A DNA stretch of 64,000 bases from JAKAVN01 sp963734845 (lineage in GTDB: Bacteria > Desulfobacterota > Binatia > Binatales > Binataceae), in NCBI GenBank assembly GCA_963734845.1, contig CAVTIS010000003.1, positions 310,001-374,000 of the forward strand, written 5' to 3'. The translations under genes and the position numbers were made by a program. Below are positions 1-9,272 of the stretch, piece by piece. Below the pieces are notes generated by a model that saw nothing but the letters and a program-made list of their open reading frames with translations, made no database searches and had not been told where the DNA came from. The stretch's first letter is position 1. Every line of letters starts with the position of its first letter.

Positions 1-540
1 GCTCGCCGCCGCGTGATTCACGGTGCCGTCGGGATTGCGCATCCGCCTCAAGTGATAAATTGCCAGCACGCGATCGATTTGCGCCGGAGTTCCGGTCAGA
101 AAAAGCCATCCGGCCGCGTCGGCGCCGCTCTCTCGCGCGTACTTTTCGAGTTCGGCCGGCCGGTCATGCTCGGGGTCGATCGTTATTGAAACGAAGGTCA
201 CCTGGCTGCCCAGCTTGTGCCCCAGTAGTTTTGCCACCACAGCCATCCGCGAGGTCATCAGCGGACATGGCCCCGGGCAGGTGCTGTAAATGAAATCGAT
301 CAAGACCGGGTGGCCCTTGAGCGAGGCGAGACTGACATCGTGGCCGTGCTGGTCGACGAGCGTGATCGCCGGCAGGCAATCGCTGGTATTGGCGGCGGCG
401 TACGAGCCGGGTTCGACCACGTTGGAAGGGTGGGGCGAACAGCCCGCGAGTGCGAGCATGGTCGCCAACCCCGCGGCAATCGTCAGCATCGCCATCGTGG
501 ATCGAACGTTCAGGCCGGAACGGAATGCGAAAGTAGTCAT
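1..540 (-). CDS. SCO1/SenC-family copper lipoprotein (3' end outside window)
   Basis: The frame is open for 180 codons from ATG at 540 and runs off the left edge. An N-terminal hydrophobic stretch ends in the lipobox LALAGC, with the lipidated Cys at residue 34, so the protein is probably membrane-anchored and faces the periplasm. A thioredoxin-like fold is indicated by the SCO1 copper site STCPGPCPLM (Cys88, Cys92) and a downstream His at about residue 176 in NPDGTVNH. Family members deliver copper to, or reduce thiols in, the CuA centre of cytochrome oxidase. No oxidase gene is visible here, so the substrate is not shown. Family assignment is firm. Confidence 0.9.
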   Translation of the reverse strand, partial: MTTFAFRSGLNVRSTMAMLTIAAGLATMLALAGCSPHPSNVVEPGSYAAANTSDCLPAITLVDQHGHDVSLASLKGHPVLIDFIYSTCPGPCPLMTSRMAVVAKLLGHKLGSQVTFVSITIDPEHDRPAELEKYARESGADAAGWLFLTGTPAQIDRVLAIYHLRRMRNPDGTVNHAAAS

Positions 541-571
541 AAGACAATGCTTGAGCTTGAGCGGCGGCGGG

Positions 572-1525
572 TCAACCGGTTGCGCCCGTCTCGGTGCGCA
601 TCGCGTCGCGGATACGCTCACTGACTTCCATCACGCGCAGACCGTCGAGCGCGGTGACCGCCGGCGCGCGGCGGGTGCGCACGGAATCGGCGAAGGCGGC
701 GATCTCGTCGGCCAGCGGATCGCCCTCGCCGAGATCGATCTGCTGAGCGGAAATTTCCGGATAAATCCCGCCGGGCGGCGGCGGCGATTTGCGGTAGACC
801 TGGATGCGGCGCGCCTCGTAATCGACCGAGAGATAGGCGTCGGGCTGAAAGATCCGGATTTTGCGCTCGCGGCGCGGCGCCACGCGGCTGGTATTGAGAT
901 TGGCTATCAGCCCGTCGCTGAAACGCAGCCGCGCATTGGCGACGTCGACTTGGTCGGTCAGCACGGCGACGCCAATTGCCTCGACCGCCGCGACCTGCGC
1001 CACAGTCAGCGTCAGGATGACGTCGAGGTCGTGCACCATCAGGTCGAGGATCACGTCGACGTCCGTGCCACGCTCGGTGAACGGCGCGACGCGCAGACAT
1101 TCGATAAAGCGCGGCCCACGAACCATCGGGCGCAACTCGACGATCGCGGGGTTGAAGCGCTCGAGATGGCCTATCTGCAGAATGCGACCGCGATGCTCGG
1201 CCAGTGCCGCCAGCTCGCGTGCCTCGCGCACACTCGCCGCCATCGGTTTTTCGAGCAGCACGTCGATGCCGTTGGCGAGTAGCCAGGATGCGATCTCGTG
1301 ATGGAGGCTCCCGGGCGCGGCGACGCTGGCGGCCTCAACTTTGCCCTTGAGCTCGCGGTAGTCCGCCAGCGCGGCGGCGCCGTGGCGCTGGCCGATTTCG
1401 CGCGCGCGCGCTGGATCGACGTCGACGACCTGGGTCAGTTTCGTGCCGGCGAGCGCTGCATACTTGAGCGCATGGAGCGCGCCAAGCCGTCCCGCGCCGA
1501 CGACTGCCACGCGCATTTCATCCAC
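572..1525 (-). CDS. Gfo/Idh/MocA-family NAD(P)-dependent sugar oxidoreductase (GnnA-like?)
   Basis: A 317-residue protein with an N-terminal Rossmann motif VVGAGRLGALHALK (Gly10-Gly15) and the family motif LLEKPMA at about 91-95, then the C-terminal Gfo/Idh sheet domain. It overlaps the lpxI stop by 8 bp and is the last gene of the lpx operon. In several bacteria an oxidoreductase in this position, GnnA, oxidises the 3-OH of UDP-GlcNAc so that GnnB can aminate it, giving GlcN3N-type lipid A with amide-linked acyl chains. That role is inferred from position only; no aminotransferase gene lies beside it. Confidence 0.85.
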   Translation of the reverse strand: MDEMRVAVVGAGRLGALHALKYAALAGTKLTQVVDVDPARAREIGQRHGAAALADYRELKGKVEAASVAAPGSLHHEIASWLLANGIDVLLEKPMAASVREARELAALAEHRGRILQIGHLERFNPAIVELRPMVRGPRFIECLRVAPFTERGTDVDVILDLMVHDLDVILTLTVAQVAAVEAIGVAVLTDQVDVANARLRFSDGLIANLNTSRVAPRRERKIRIFQPDAYLSVDYEARRIQVYRKSPPPPGGIYPEISAQQIDLGEGDPLADEIAAFADSVRTRRAPAVTALDGLRVMEVSERIRDAMRTETGATG

Positions 1526-2351
1526 TGCTCCGCTCTCCGCCCGGTTTTCCGCCGTCGCCCCACACCGTAACTCCGGCGCTGTCGGCGGCGGCCAGCGTGC
1601 GCGCGCGTTCGAGAATCAGCGCTTGCCCGGCCTCGACCCCGATCATCGCGGCGCCGATCTCGCTCAGCAGTTCGATCGTCGCGGGGCCGATCGCGGGGCG
1701 GTCGAAGCGCAGGTCCTGGCCCGGTTTGGCCACCTTGGCGACGACCAGACCGCGGCCACACAGCGCCGCCGCTCGGCGCAGCGCGGCGTCGGTGCCTTCG
1801 ACCGCCTCGATCGCGCCGACCACGCCGTCGCGGACCGCGGCGGCCTGGCCGACGTCGAAGCTGCCGAGCGCGCGCATCGCGCCAAAGGCGAGGCGCAAAT
1901 CCTTGAGCTGCACCGCGCTGGGCTCGGGCCCGGCCATCCGGCCGCGTGCCGCAAGCGCGTCGTCGAGCATGGGCACCGGATCGATCATCGCGATCCCGTC
2001 AGACTCTATTTCGGCCGCGATCGCGCGCAGTAAGGCGTCATCGCTGAAACGGCCCACGCGCGAAAGCATCGCGATCGCCCGCGCGTCCGGCGCGAACGAT
2101 TCACCCAGGCGCGCGCGTGCAATCCCGCCCGCCATCGCGGCCTCGGTGACGCCGGCGCGCTTGAACGCGTCGATCATGGTCTGCAGCTCGCCCACGCGAA
2201 TCCAGGTTAGCTCTTCGCACATCGCGGCCAGCCGCTCGTCAGTCTCGCCGCGATGGGCGACGGCGACCACGGCGTAGCCGCGCCGGCGCGCCGCGGTTGC
2301 GACCTCGAGCGGGAAGACGCCGTTGCCAGCGATGAGGCCGAGCTTATTCAC
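1518..2351 (-). CDS. lpxI: UDP-2,3-diacylglucosamine pyrophosphatase LpxI
   Basis: A 277-residue protein of the LpxI (DUF1009) family. It starts KLGLIAGNGVFPLEVA and carries the C-terminal block PGQDLRFDRPAIGPATIELL followed by GAAMIGVEAGQALILER, typical of this family. LpxI hydrolyses UDP-2,3-diacylglucosamine to lipid X and replaces LpxH in many non-enterobacterial genomes. Its start overlaps the lpxA stop by 8 bp and its stop overlaps the next gene by 8 bp, so the three are translationally coupled. Length is normal. Confidence 0.93.
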   Translation of the reverse strand: MNKLGLIAGNGVFPLEVATAARRRGYAVVAVAHRGETDERLAAMCEELTWIRVGELQTMIDAFKRAGVTEAAMAGGIARARLGESFAPDARAIAMLSRVGRFSDDALLRAIAAEIESDGIAMIDPVPMLDDALAARGRMAGPEPSAVQLKDLRLAFGAMRALGSFDVGQAAAVRDGVVGAIEAVEGTDAALRRAAALCGRGLVVAKVAKPGQDLRFDRPAIGPATIELLSEIGAAMIGVEAGQALILERARTLAAADSAGVTVWGDGGKPGGERSSG

Positions 2352-3222
2352 GGTCGCGGCTCACCACGCCGCGCTCGGAGGCGCGGATGAACTCGACCAG
2401 CCGGTTAACCTCGGGCATCGCGCCATACTCGTCGAGCACCCGCTTGAGCGCGTCTTCGCGCAGCAGTTTGGAATAGAAGAGCGTGCGGAAAGATGCACGC
2501 AGGGCAGCGATGACCTCCGGGCTAAAGCCGCGGCGCTCCAGGCCGACGGCGTTGATTCCGACCATGCGGGCGCGGTCGCCTGCGACCATCGCGTAGGGCG
2601 GCACGTCCTGCGCGACCTTGGAACCGGCGGCGAGCATCGCGTGCGCGCCGACCCGGCTGAACTGATGGATGCCGCACATTCCGGCCGTGACCACCCATTC
2701 GTCGAGCACACAGTGGCCGGCGATTTCGGTGGAGTTGGCCAGGATGGAATGGTCGCCAATCAGGCAGTCGTGGGCGACATGCACGTAGTTCATCACCAGC
2801 ACGTGGTTGCCGATACGCGTGAGCATCCCGCCGCCCTCGGTGCCGCGATGGATAGTGGTGAACTCGCGGATGCGGTTGTCGTCGCCGATTTCCAGGCGCG
2901 AGGGCTCGTCGTGATACTTGAGATCCTGCGGGGCGGCGCCGATCGAGGAGAACTGGAAGATCCGGTTGCGCGCGCCGATCGTGGTGTGGCCTTCGATTAC
3001 CGCGTAGGGGCCGATCCTGGTCACGGCGCCAATCCGCACCTCGGGGCCGATGACCGTTCCCGGGCCGACCTCCACGCTGGAGTCGAGTTCGGCGCGCCGG
3101 TCGATGACGGCGCTTGGATGGATGCGCCCGGCTATGGCGCTGACCCCGCGACTTCCATCGCTGACAACTCGGCTTCGGCCACTAGTTCGCCGTCCACCCG
3201 CGCCTCGGCCTGCATCTTCCAT
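2344..3222 (-). CDS. lpxA: UDP-N-acetylglucosamine acyltransferase LpxA
   Basis: Left-handed beta-helix acyltransferase with many hexapeptide repeats (IHPSAVID, GPGTVIGPEV, ARNRIFQFSSIG) and the LpxA active-site region NYVHVAHDCLIGDHSI containing the catalytic His. It performs the first acylation of lipid A synthesis. The recognisable domain begins at AGRIHPSAVID, about 30 residues into the frame, but no ATG, GTG or TTG lies between there and the ATG at 3222. The gene therefore either starts inside fabZ with a 91-bp overlap or uses a non-standard start nearer 3140. Function is certain, the start is not. Confidence 0.92.
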   Translation of the reverse strand: MEDAGRGAGGRRTSGRSRVVSDGSRGVSAIAGRIHPSAVIDRRAELDSSVEVGPGTVIGPEVRIGAVTRIGPYAVIEGHTTIGARNRIFQFSSIGAAPQDLKYHDEPSRLEIGDDNRIREFTTIHRGTEGGGMLTRIGNHVLVMNYVHVAHDCLIGDHSILANSTEIAGHCVLDEWVVTAGMCGIHQFSRVGAHAMLAAGSKVAQDVPPYAMVAGDRARMVGINAVGLERRGFSPEVIAALRASFRTLFYSKLLREDALKRVLDEYGAMPEVNRLVEFIRASERGVVSRDRE

Positions 3223-3620
3223 AGCGGGCGCCGATGCTTGAGCAGCCGCACTTCCATCCGCAACTGATCGCCAGGCACCACCGGACGGCGCAGGCGCAAG
3301 TGGTCGATACCGGTCAGCATGAACAGCGCGGCCGGGCGCCCGGCGTCCGGCGCCGTCTCGTTCACCTCATTGCAGCTCATCATGCCAAGCGCGAGCAGCG
3401 CGCCCGATTGCGCCATCGCTTCGACCACCAGCACACCCGGCATCACCGGGCGTCCGGGAAAGTGGCCGTTGAAGAACGGTTCGTCGATACTCACGTTTTT
3501 GAGCGTCAGCACCCGGTTATCGCCGAGTTCCAGCACCCGGTCGACCATCAGGAACGGGTAGCGATGCGGCAGCCGGCGCAGCAGGCCGGCCAGGTCGGGC
3601 GCGGTCGAATCGCCGCTCAC
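3132..3620 (-). CDS. fabZ: 3-hydroxyacyl-[ACP] dehydratase FabZ
   Basis: A 162-residue hot-dog fold protein. The motif FNGHFPGRPVMPGVLVVEAM holds the FabZ catalytic pair His53 and Glu67. It dehydrates 3-hydroxyacyl-ACP in fatty acid synthesis and competes with LpxA for the same substrate, which explains the common fabZ-lpxA pairing. The start is GTG at 3620, 10 bp after the ompH stop. In many genomes lpxD lies between skp and fabZ; here it does not. Confidence 0.94.
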   Translation of the reverse strand: MSGDSTAPDLAGLLRRLPHRYPFLMVDRVLELGDNRVLTLKNVSIDEPFFNGHFPGRPVMPGVLVVEAMAQSGALLALGMMSCNEVNETAPDAGRPAALFMLTGIDHLRLRRPVVPGDQLRMEVRLLKHRRPLWKMQAEARVDGELVAEAELSAMEVAGSAP

Positions 3621-3630
3621 GGAGCGCCTG

Positions 3631-4290
3631 CTACCTCGAGATGCTCGAGTGTTTGCGAATCGAGCTGCCGGTGCCGCTCGGCTCCGGAGCGCCTGCCGGC
3701 GCTGGGGCCATCTCGCCGCCGGACGACGCGGCCTGCGGTCCCGCGCCGCTCCATCGCGGGTCGGGCGCGAGCGAGCCCGCCTTGACGTTCATCGAGTCGT
3801 AGGAGCGGATGACTTCATCTGTGATATCGGCCGAGGGAACGCCCCATAGCAATCCGCCTTTCTCCATCACCACGGTATAGCCGGCTTTCTGCCCCAGCTG
3901 ATGGACCACCGTGGCGAGATCGCGCACGATGGCGGCGGTGGCCTCGTTGTCTTTTTGATGGAGCTCGTCGCGCTCGTTCTTCACGTCGTCCTGGAACGTG
4001 CGCATTCTTTTGGCCAGATCATCCTCGAGGTTCTGACGCTGGTCGGGCGGCATCAGCATGCCTTTTTTGTCGATTTCGTCCTTGAGCCCTTGGGCCTCGG
4101 ATTGCTCGCGCTGGAGGCGGGCCTGCGCCCGTTCCGCCTGGACGCGGATGTTGGATCGGGCGCGTTTGCCGTTGTTACATTCGTTGAGCGCGCGCTGGAC
4201 GTCGACGTAAGCGATCTTGACGTCGGCGCGCGCGGGAATCGCGGTAGTCATCAACAGGAGCACCGCTCCGCAAATCAGACCTTGCCTCAT
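3631..4290 (-). CDS. OmpH/Skp-family periplasmic chaperone
   Basis: A 219-residue protein from the preferred ATG at 4290. It has a signal peptide of about 22 residues ending ARA before DVKIAYVDVQRALNE, the typical Skp start. Residues of about 45-130 are Lys/Glu/Gln-rich, heptad-like helix (the Skp tentacle). A Pro/Ala/Gly/Ser-rich tail follows, longer than in E. coli Skp. Skp holds unfolded outer-membrane proteins for BamA, encoded immediately upstream. A longer in-frame start at 4353 is possible but would put 21 charged residues before the signal peptide. Confidence 0.88.
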   Translation of the reverse strand: MRQGLICGAVLLLMTTAIPARADVKIAYVDVQRALNECNNGKRARSNIRVQAERAQARLQREQSEAQGLKDEIDKKGMLMPPDQRQNLEDDLAKRMRTFQDDVKNERDELHQKDNEATAAIVRDLATVVHQLGQKAGYTVVMEKGGLLWGVPSADITDEVIRSYDSMNVKAGSLAPDPRWSGAGPQAASSGGEMAPAPAGAPEPSGTGSSIRKHSSISR

Positions 4291-4453
4291 CGAACTGACG
4301 ATCCTCCCCTGAAAACTGGCCGTGTCCGAAAACCGGCCGTGTCTGACAGGCAAACCCGCGCCGCGCGAAATGCCCTCACCGGCGGCGCATCAAACGTTTC
4401 AGCCGACATTTAAGCTTATCCGCAGCGTCTTGCGCTAGAGCGGTGTCCGTGGG

Positions 4454-6829
4454 CTAGAGCGGGGCCCCTGCACCAAAGTCGAAGACTGTGTGCTGATCGT
4501 TGGGCCGCCGGTTGATCGGTTTGGCGATGTCGACATTGATCGGACCAAAGGGAGACTTCCAGAACAGGCCGACCCCCCAGGCATACTGCAAACCGCTGAA
4601 CGTGATCGACTCGCGGGCCAAGAACGAATTACCCGCATCGAAGAAAACGTTGCCGCGCAATCCGAGCGCGTCGAGTATGGGAAATCCGATCTGTTGGCTA
4701 AACAGCAACTCCTTGCTGCCGCCCACCTGCTCCACTCCGAACGGTTGCCCGAACTGATTGAACAGGGTGACCTGCGGGCCCAGCGAATAGATTTCATAGC
4801 CGCGCACCTGGCCCTGACCGTTGAGTCCGCCCGGAAAAAAGCGCTCGTACAGCGGCAGGTTGCCGCCATTGCCGGTTTCCAGCGCGGTACCATAGCCGAG
4901 CGTGAACGAGGGCGAGTAAACCCATTCGCCAAACCTCGGATTCTTGATGAACGGAAAGAACCAGTGGCCGTGCAGGACGCCCTTGATGAACGGTGTGCCG
5001 CCCAGCCCGGCGAGCTCCAGGTCGAGGCTCTGGACCGAACCGCTGCGCGGGTCCCGCGGGTCGTCGACCGTGAAGCGGCGGATCGAGGGCAGGAACTCCG
5101 AGACTCGGCTGGTGCCCTTGGCGTTCTGAATGTCGAAGGTGGTGAACGGCGAGAGGTTGCTGATGCCTACGCTTTCGAACTGGTAGCCGAGGCCGGCCGT
5201 GATGTGCTCGAGCGAGAACGGTCCGAGCTTGCGCAGCCCCAGGTCGGCCAGCGGATAGCCGCTGTTGAGCAGGAAGCCGATCTCGCTCTGATTGAAACTG
5301 AAGAGGTAGAGCTGATTGTCGAAGCCTTGCAGACTGACCGCGAGCGGCATGTCGAGGAACCACGGCTCGGTGTAGCTGACGCTCAGGTTTTCAAACAGGA
5401 AGCCGATCTCGGCGCTGAAGGATGCCGACTCTCCGCCGCCGAAGAGGTTGGTGTTTTGCAGCAGAAAGGTGCCGAACAGCGAGGAAGCGCTGTCGTAGCC
5501 GCCGCCGACCTGGAAGGAGGCGGTGTTGCCCTCCTGCACGTTAACGTCGAGATTTATCTTGTCGGGCTGGCGCGCCGGCTCGGTTGACAGGCGCACGCTC
5601 TGGAAATAGCCGAGCGAGTCCAGGCGCTGCTTGGAGATCTGGATCTTCGACGCCGAATAGGGCTCCTGTTCCTGCACCTTGATCTCGCGCCGGATCACCT
5701 TGTCCGAGGTCTTGGTGTTGCCGGAAATCTTGATGCGATCGATCAGGACCTCGTTGCCCGGGGTGATCGCGTACGTGACGTCGACCCGATGCCCCAGGGG
5801 GTCGACCTGGGTGCGCGGATCGACGTTGACGAACGCGTAGCCGCGGTCGGAATAGAAGTCCGAGAGCGTCAGCACGTCGTGCTCCATGTCGGCGCCGCTG
5901 AAGACCTTGTGGGGCTTGAGCGTGAGCTTGGAAGTCAGGTCGCTCTTGGGAAACTTCAGGTCGCCGCCCACGCCGACCTTGCCAACCGTGAAGACCGAGC
6001 CTTCATCGATCGTCACCGTGACGATGATCGAATTGCCGTGGCGGCTAATCGCAGGGTCGCCGATATGCACCTGCAAGTAGCCGTGGTTGTAGTAGAATGC
6101 GGTCATGCGGTCGACGTCATCCTGCAGCTTGCCGCGGTCGAGTGTGCCGGTGTTGAAGAAGCGGCTCAGAATATTATGCTTGCGCGTCTCCATCAGCCCT
6201 CTCAGCCGGCTGTCCGAGAAGGTCTTGTTGCCGACGAACTTGATCGCGCTGACCTCGACCAGCGGCCCCTCACTCACGTGGAACACGCCGACCGCGGTGT
6301 TATTGGCCCCGGGCACGGTGCGAAAGGTGATGTCGGCGTCGAGATAGCCTTTGCTCTGGTAAACGCTGCGCAAGGCCTGGATGCTCGATTGCACGAGCTG
6401 CGGATCCTCGATCACGCCCGAATGCAGTTTGATTGCGCCCACCACCTCATCGGCGGTGGGTTTTATCTCGCTCATGCCTTCGGTGCGGACGTCGGTTATC
6501 AGCGGCCGTTCCTTGACATGGTAGGTGAGAATGGCCTGGCCGCCCTGCCGCTCGACGGAGGCGTGGACGTCGGTGAAAAAACCCATCCGATAGACGGCTT
6601 TGACGTCCTGATCGACGACCGCGTCGTTGAGCGGCTGGCCGGGCTGGGCGGTGAGATGAATCCGGATCGCGTCCTCTTCGACGCGCTGATTACCGACGAT
6701 ACGGACGCGCGAGATTGTCGGCTGCGGTTGCGCAGCGGTACGCTGTGCCGCAAGCATCAGCGCCAGAAATAAAAACACCGCATGGACCAGGCGCTGGCCT
6801 GGGCGGCATCGCTTGCGCAAATCCACCAA
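4454..6829 (-). CDS. bamA: Outer membrane protein assembly factor BamA
   Basis: A 791-residue protein with an N-terminal signal peptide (to about residue 33), five POTRA domains over roughly residues 35-430 (first unit ISRVRIVGNQRVEEDAI, later ones VSAIKFVGNKTFSDSRL and IDRIKISGNTKTSDKVI), and a C-terminal beta-barrel that begins near QVGGGYDSASSLFG. The barrel contains FFPGGLNGQGQVRGYE, the conserved loop-6 RGY region. BamA inserts beta-barrel proteins into the outer membrane. The frame opens with TTG at 6829 then GTG at 6826; either may be used. It is the first gene of the bamA-skp-fabZ-lpxA-lpxI run. Confidence 0.95.
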   Translation of the reverse strand: MVDLRKRCRPGQRLVHAVFLFLALMLAAQRTAAQPQPTISRVRIVGNQRVEEDAIRIHLTAQPGQPLNDAVVDQDVKAVYRMGFFTDVHASVERQGGQAILTYHVKERPLITDVRTEGMSEIKPTADEVVGAIKLHSGVIEDPQLVQSSIQALRSVYQSKGYLDADITFRTVPGANNTAVGVFHVSEGPLVEVSAIKFVGNKTFSDSRLRGLMETRKHNILSRFFNTGTLDRGKLQDDVDRMTAFYYNHGYLQVHIGDPAISRHGNSIIVTVTIDEGSVFTVGKVGVGGDLKFPKSDLTSKLTLKPHKVFSGADMEHDVLTLSDFYSDRGYAFVNVDPRTQVDPLGHRVDVTYAITPGNEVLIDRIKISGNTKTSDKVIRREIKVQEQEPYSASKIQISKQRLDSLGYFQSVRLSTEPARQPDKINLDVNVQEGNTASFQVGGGYDSASSLFGTFLLQNTNLFGGGESASFSAEIGFLFENLSVSYTEPWFLDMPLAVSLQGFDNQLYLFSFNQSEIGFLLNSGYPLADLGLRKLGPFSLEHITAGLGYQFESVGISNLSPFTTFDIQNAKGTSRVSEFLPSIRRFTVDDPRDPRSGSVQSLDLELAGLGGTPFIKGVLHGHWFFPFIKNPRFGEWVYSPSFTLGYGTALETGNGGNLPLYERFFPGGLNGQGQVRGYEIYSLGPQVTLFNQFGQPFGVEQVGGSKELLFSQQIGFPILDALGLRGNVFFDAGNSFLARESITFSGLQYAWGVGLFWKSPFGPINVDIAKPINRRPNDQHTVFDFGAGAPL

Positions 6830-6979
6830 TCACCTTCCCATCTGTGCGAAACGCGACCAAAGTTAACCAATCATTGCTGTGAAGTAAACCAAACGCCGGC
6901 CAAAGTGTTTCTAACTGTGCACCGGGCACCGGCGCCTATTCGCGCCGCGGACGGCTGCGGACTGACGCTGATTATCGGG

Positions 6980-7726
6980 TTAGCCGCGTTCTTCGATCAG
7001 ATGACCCTCGCGCATCCGCAGCGCACGGCCCATCGAACGCGTCAGCGATTCGTTGTGAGTCGCGATCACCAGCGTGATGCCGAGTTGGCGATTGAGCAGA
7101 TGGAAGAGCTGATGCACCTCGTCGGCGGTTTGCGGATCGAGATTGCCCGTCGGCTCATCGGCCAGCACCAGCCGCGGATGCAGCACCACCGCGCGCGCCA
7201 CCGCTACGCGTTGCTGCTCGCCGCCGGAAAGCTCGGACGGCCGCCGCCGTAGCTTGTCGGCGAGTCCCACCAGCTCCAGCACTTCGGCCGCGCGCCGCGC
7301 GGCCTCCTGCTCCGTCTTGCGCGCGATCAGCGCCGGCATCATCACGTTCTCAAGCGCGGTGAAGTCGGCAAGCAGGTAGTGGAACTGGAAGACGAAGCCG
7401 AGCTTGAGGTTGCGAAACTCCGCCAGCGCGCGCTCACCGAGCGCGAACAGGTCCTGGCCCTCGAAGTAGACCTTGCCCGCGGTCGGCGTCTCGAGGCTTC
7501 CCAGCACGTGGAGCAGAGTCGATTTGCCTGTCCCCGACTGGCCCACGATGGCTATTTCTTCGCCGGTCCTGACCTCCAGCTCGAGCGCGCGCAGCACGCG
7601 GACTTCGAGGCCGGCGTCGAAGAAGCTTTTGTCCAGCCCTTCGGCCTTGAGCAGCAACTCGGCGCCGCCGGAGGCGGCAGCCGCGGCCGCGGCGAGGGGC
7701 GTGGACGATTCGCCGCGCTCATTCAT
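6980..7726 (-). CDS. lolD: Lipoprotein-releasing ABC transporter ATPase LolD
   Basis: A 248-residue ABC ATPase. Walker A is GQSGTGKST (about 62-70), the signature is LSGGEQQRVAVARA (about 154), and Walker B is LVLADEPTGNLD. The Q-loop region FVFQFHYLLADFTALENV is the LolD/MacB type. It overlaps the upstream lolC/E-type permease gene by 8 bp, so the pair makes one complex that extracts lipoproteins from the inner membrane. The first 22 residues are Ala/Ser-rich and not part of the domain. Confidence 0.93.
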   Translation of the reverse strand: MNERGESSTPLAAAAAAASGGAELLLKAEGLDKSFFDAGLEVRVLRALELEVRTGEEIAIVGQSGTGKSTLLHVLGSLETPTAGKVYFEGQDLFALGERALAEFRNLKLGFVFQFHYLLADFTALENVMMPALIARKTEQEAARRAAEVLELVGLADKLRRRPSELSGGEQQRVAVARAVVLHPRLVLADEPTGNLDPQTADEVHQLFHLLNRQLGITLVIATHNESLTRSMGRALRMREGHLIEERG

Positions 7727-8999
7727 AGCGGATGATCTCGACCGGCGAGAGCGTTCGCGCCTTGAATGCCGGGTAGAGCGACGCGCCCAGGCACAGGACC
7801 ACGGCGGTCGCAGCCACGGCGAGGAAGTTTACCGGGTACAGCCGCACCGGCACTGCGCTTACCATGAACATATCGGGCGGCAGATGGATCAGATGGTACT
7901 TGCCGATGAGGAACGAGGTGAGGAAGCCGCCCAACACGCCGATGGCGGTTCCGCCGACACCCAACGCGGCGCCCTCGCAAAGAAAAATGGTCGCCACCGA
8001 GCCGGCCCGCGCCCCCATCGCGCGCAAAATCGCGATCTCCTTGCGCCGCTCCATCACCACCATCACCAGCGTAGCCACGATATTGAACGCCGCCACCAGC
8101 ACGATCAGCATCAACACCAGGAAGTAGGTGAACTTCTCCAGCTTGAGCGCCGAGAACAGCGCCGAGTTGGCCTGCGTCCAGTCAGTCACGGTGAAGCCGC
8201 TGCCCGCGAGGCTCGCAATGCGGGCTCCGATCGCCGGCGCCTCGAACAGGTTGCGCACCCGCACCTCCAGGCCGCCTTCGAGCTGCGGGTCGTCGGCCAG
8301 CAGGGCGCGGGCGTTCTTGAGCGAAACGAAGATCAGTGACGAGTCGAACTGGTACATTCCCGAATGAAACATTCCGCCGACGACGAAGCGCCGCAGCCGT
8401 GGAGCGCCGATTCCGCCGCCGAGGCTCGCGGGTGAAATAAGTACGATCGGGTTGCCCACGCGAATCCCCAGTTCGAGTGCGAGCGAGTCGCCGATGATCG
8501 CGCCGGGAAGCTGCACGCTGCGCTTGGAGCCGTTGTCGGCGACGGTGGCGGGGAAGGTCCGATCCAGCGCGTCGAGGCTGCCGACCTTCAGGGTCTCCTT
8601 GAGCTCGGTCAGCACCGGGTTGTTAGCCGCGATCACGCCGCGGAGCATTCCTCCGGCAACGTAAGCCGGTACTCCGGCGGCGTTGGTGGAAACCGCCATC
8701 ACCTGCGAGGAAACATAGGGCGCGGCCGCTTCGACGCCGGGGAGCGCCGTGATTCGCCCAAGCAGCGGCGCCGGATCGAAAGCCGCGGCGTTGGAGCTTT
8801 GCAGCGTTACGTGCGGGTTGAAGGCGAGCAGGCGCTCGCGCAAGTCCTCCTGGAAGCCGCTCATGACCGACAGCACCACGGTCAGCGCGAAAGTGCCCAG
8901 CGCCACGCCGGCCAGCGAAATGATCGCGATCAGCGAGACGAAGCGCTCGCGCCGGCGCGCGCGCAGGTAGCGCATACCTATCAGGTATTCGAAACGCAC
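7719..8999 (-). CDS. LolC/LolE-family lipoprotein-releasing permease
   Basis: A 426-residue protein from GTG at 8999. I chose this start because the family begins with a short cytoplasmic segment like VRFEYLIGMRYLRARRRERF, while the open frame upstream to 9119 shows no conserved features. It has one N-terminal membrane segment (VSLIAIISLAGVALGTFALTV), a large periplasmic domain, and three C-terminal segments from about residue 305. A single LolC/E gene suggests a homodimeric permease. The gene diverges from gspD across about 270 bp. Confidence 0.92.
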   Translation of the reverse strand: MRFEYLIGMRYLRARRRERFVSLIAIISLAGVALGTFALTVVLSVMSGFQEDLRERLLAFNPHVTLQSSNAAAFDPAPLLGRITALPGVEAAAPYVSSQVMAVSTNAAGVPAYVAGGMLRGVIAANNPVLTELKETLKVGSLDALDRTFPATVADNGSKRSVQLPGAIIGDSLALELGIRVGNPIVLISPASLGGGIGAPRLRRFVVGGMFHSGMYQFDSSLIFVSLKNARALLADDPQLEGGLEVRVRNLFEAPAIGARIASLAGSGFTVTDWTQANSALFSALKLEKFTYFLVLMLIVLVAAFNIVATLVMVVMERRKEIAILRAMGARAGSVATIFLCEGAALGVGGTAIGVLGGFLTSFLIGKYHLIHLPPDMFMVSAVPVRLYPVNFLAVAATAVVLCLGASLYPAFKARTLSPVEIIRYE

Positions 9000-9213
9000 C
9001 GCTGGCCGTGGGCGAGGAAGTTCACGCGATGCGGTCGGCAGGGCACGGCCCGCGCGACGGAAATCGGGAGCGTGGAGGTGATAGTCGTGCCAAAGACAAT
9101 CATACCGGAAGTCGCGCAAATAAAGGTCGTGAAAGGATGATCATGCAAATCGGTCAAGAATGCCTTTTTCCAATAGTCTTTGAGGCGCAACCGGATTGCA
9201 AACAGCGGCCTAG

Positions 9214-9242
9214 TTGCGGTGCCATGGTCCGACGGCTATAAA
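9214..9242 (+). promoter_or_regulatory. Putative sigma70-type promoter for gspD
   Basis: TTGCGG (9214-9219) and TATAAA (9237-9242) are separated by exactly 17 bp and lie 31 bp before the gspD ATG. This is a good consensus match by eye in a GC-rich background. No transcription data support it. Confidence 0.45.
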
Positions 9243-9272
9243 GGCCGGGAGTCTTCGCAGAGGGGAATTCCA

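Noticed and set aside
290..1282. Long plus-strand open frame antisense to the SCO1-like and Gfo/Idh genes
   Set aside because: It is an open complement of two clearly coding minus-strand genes in high-GC sequence, with no family motif.
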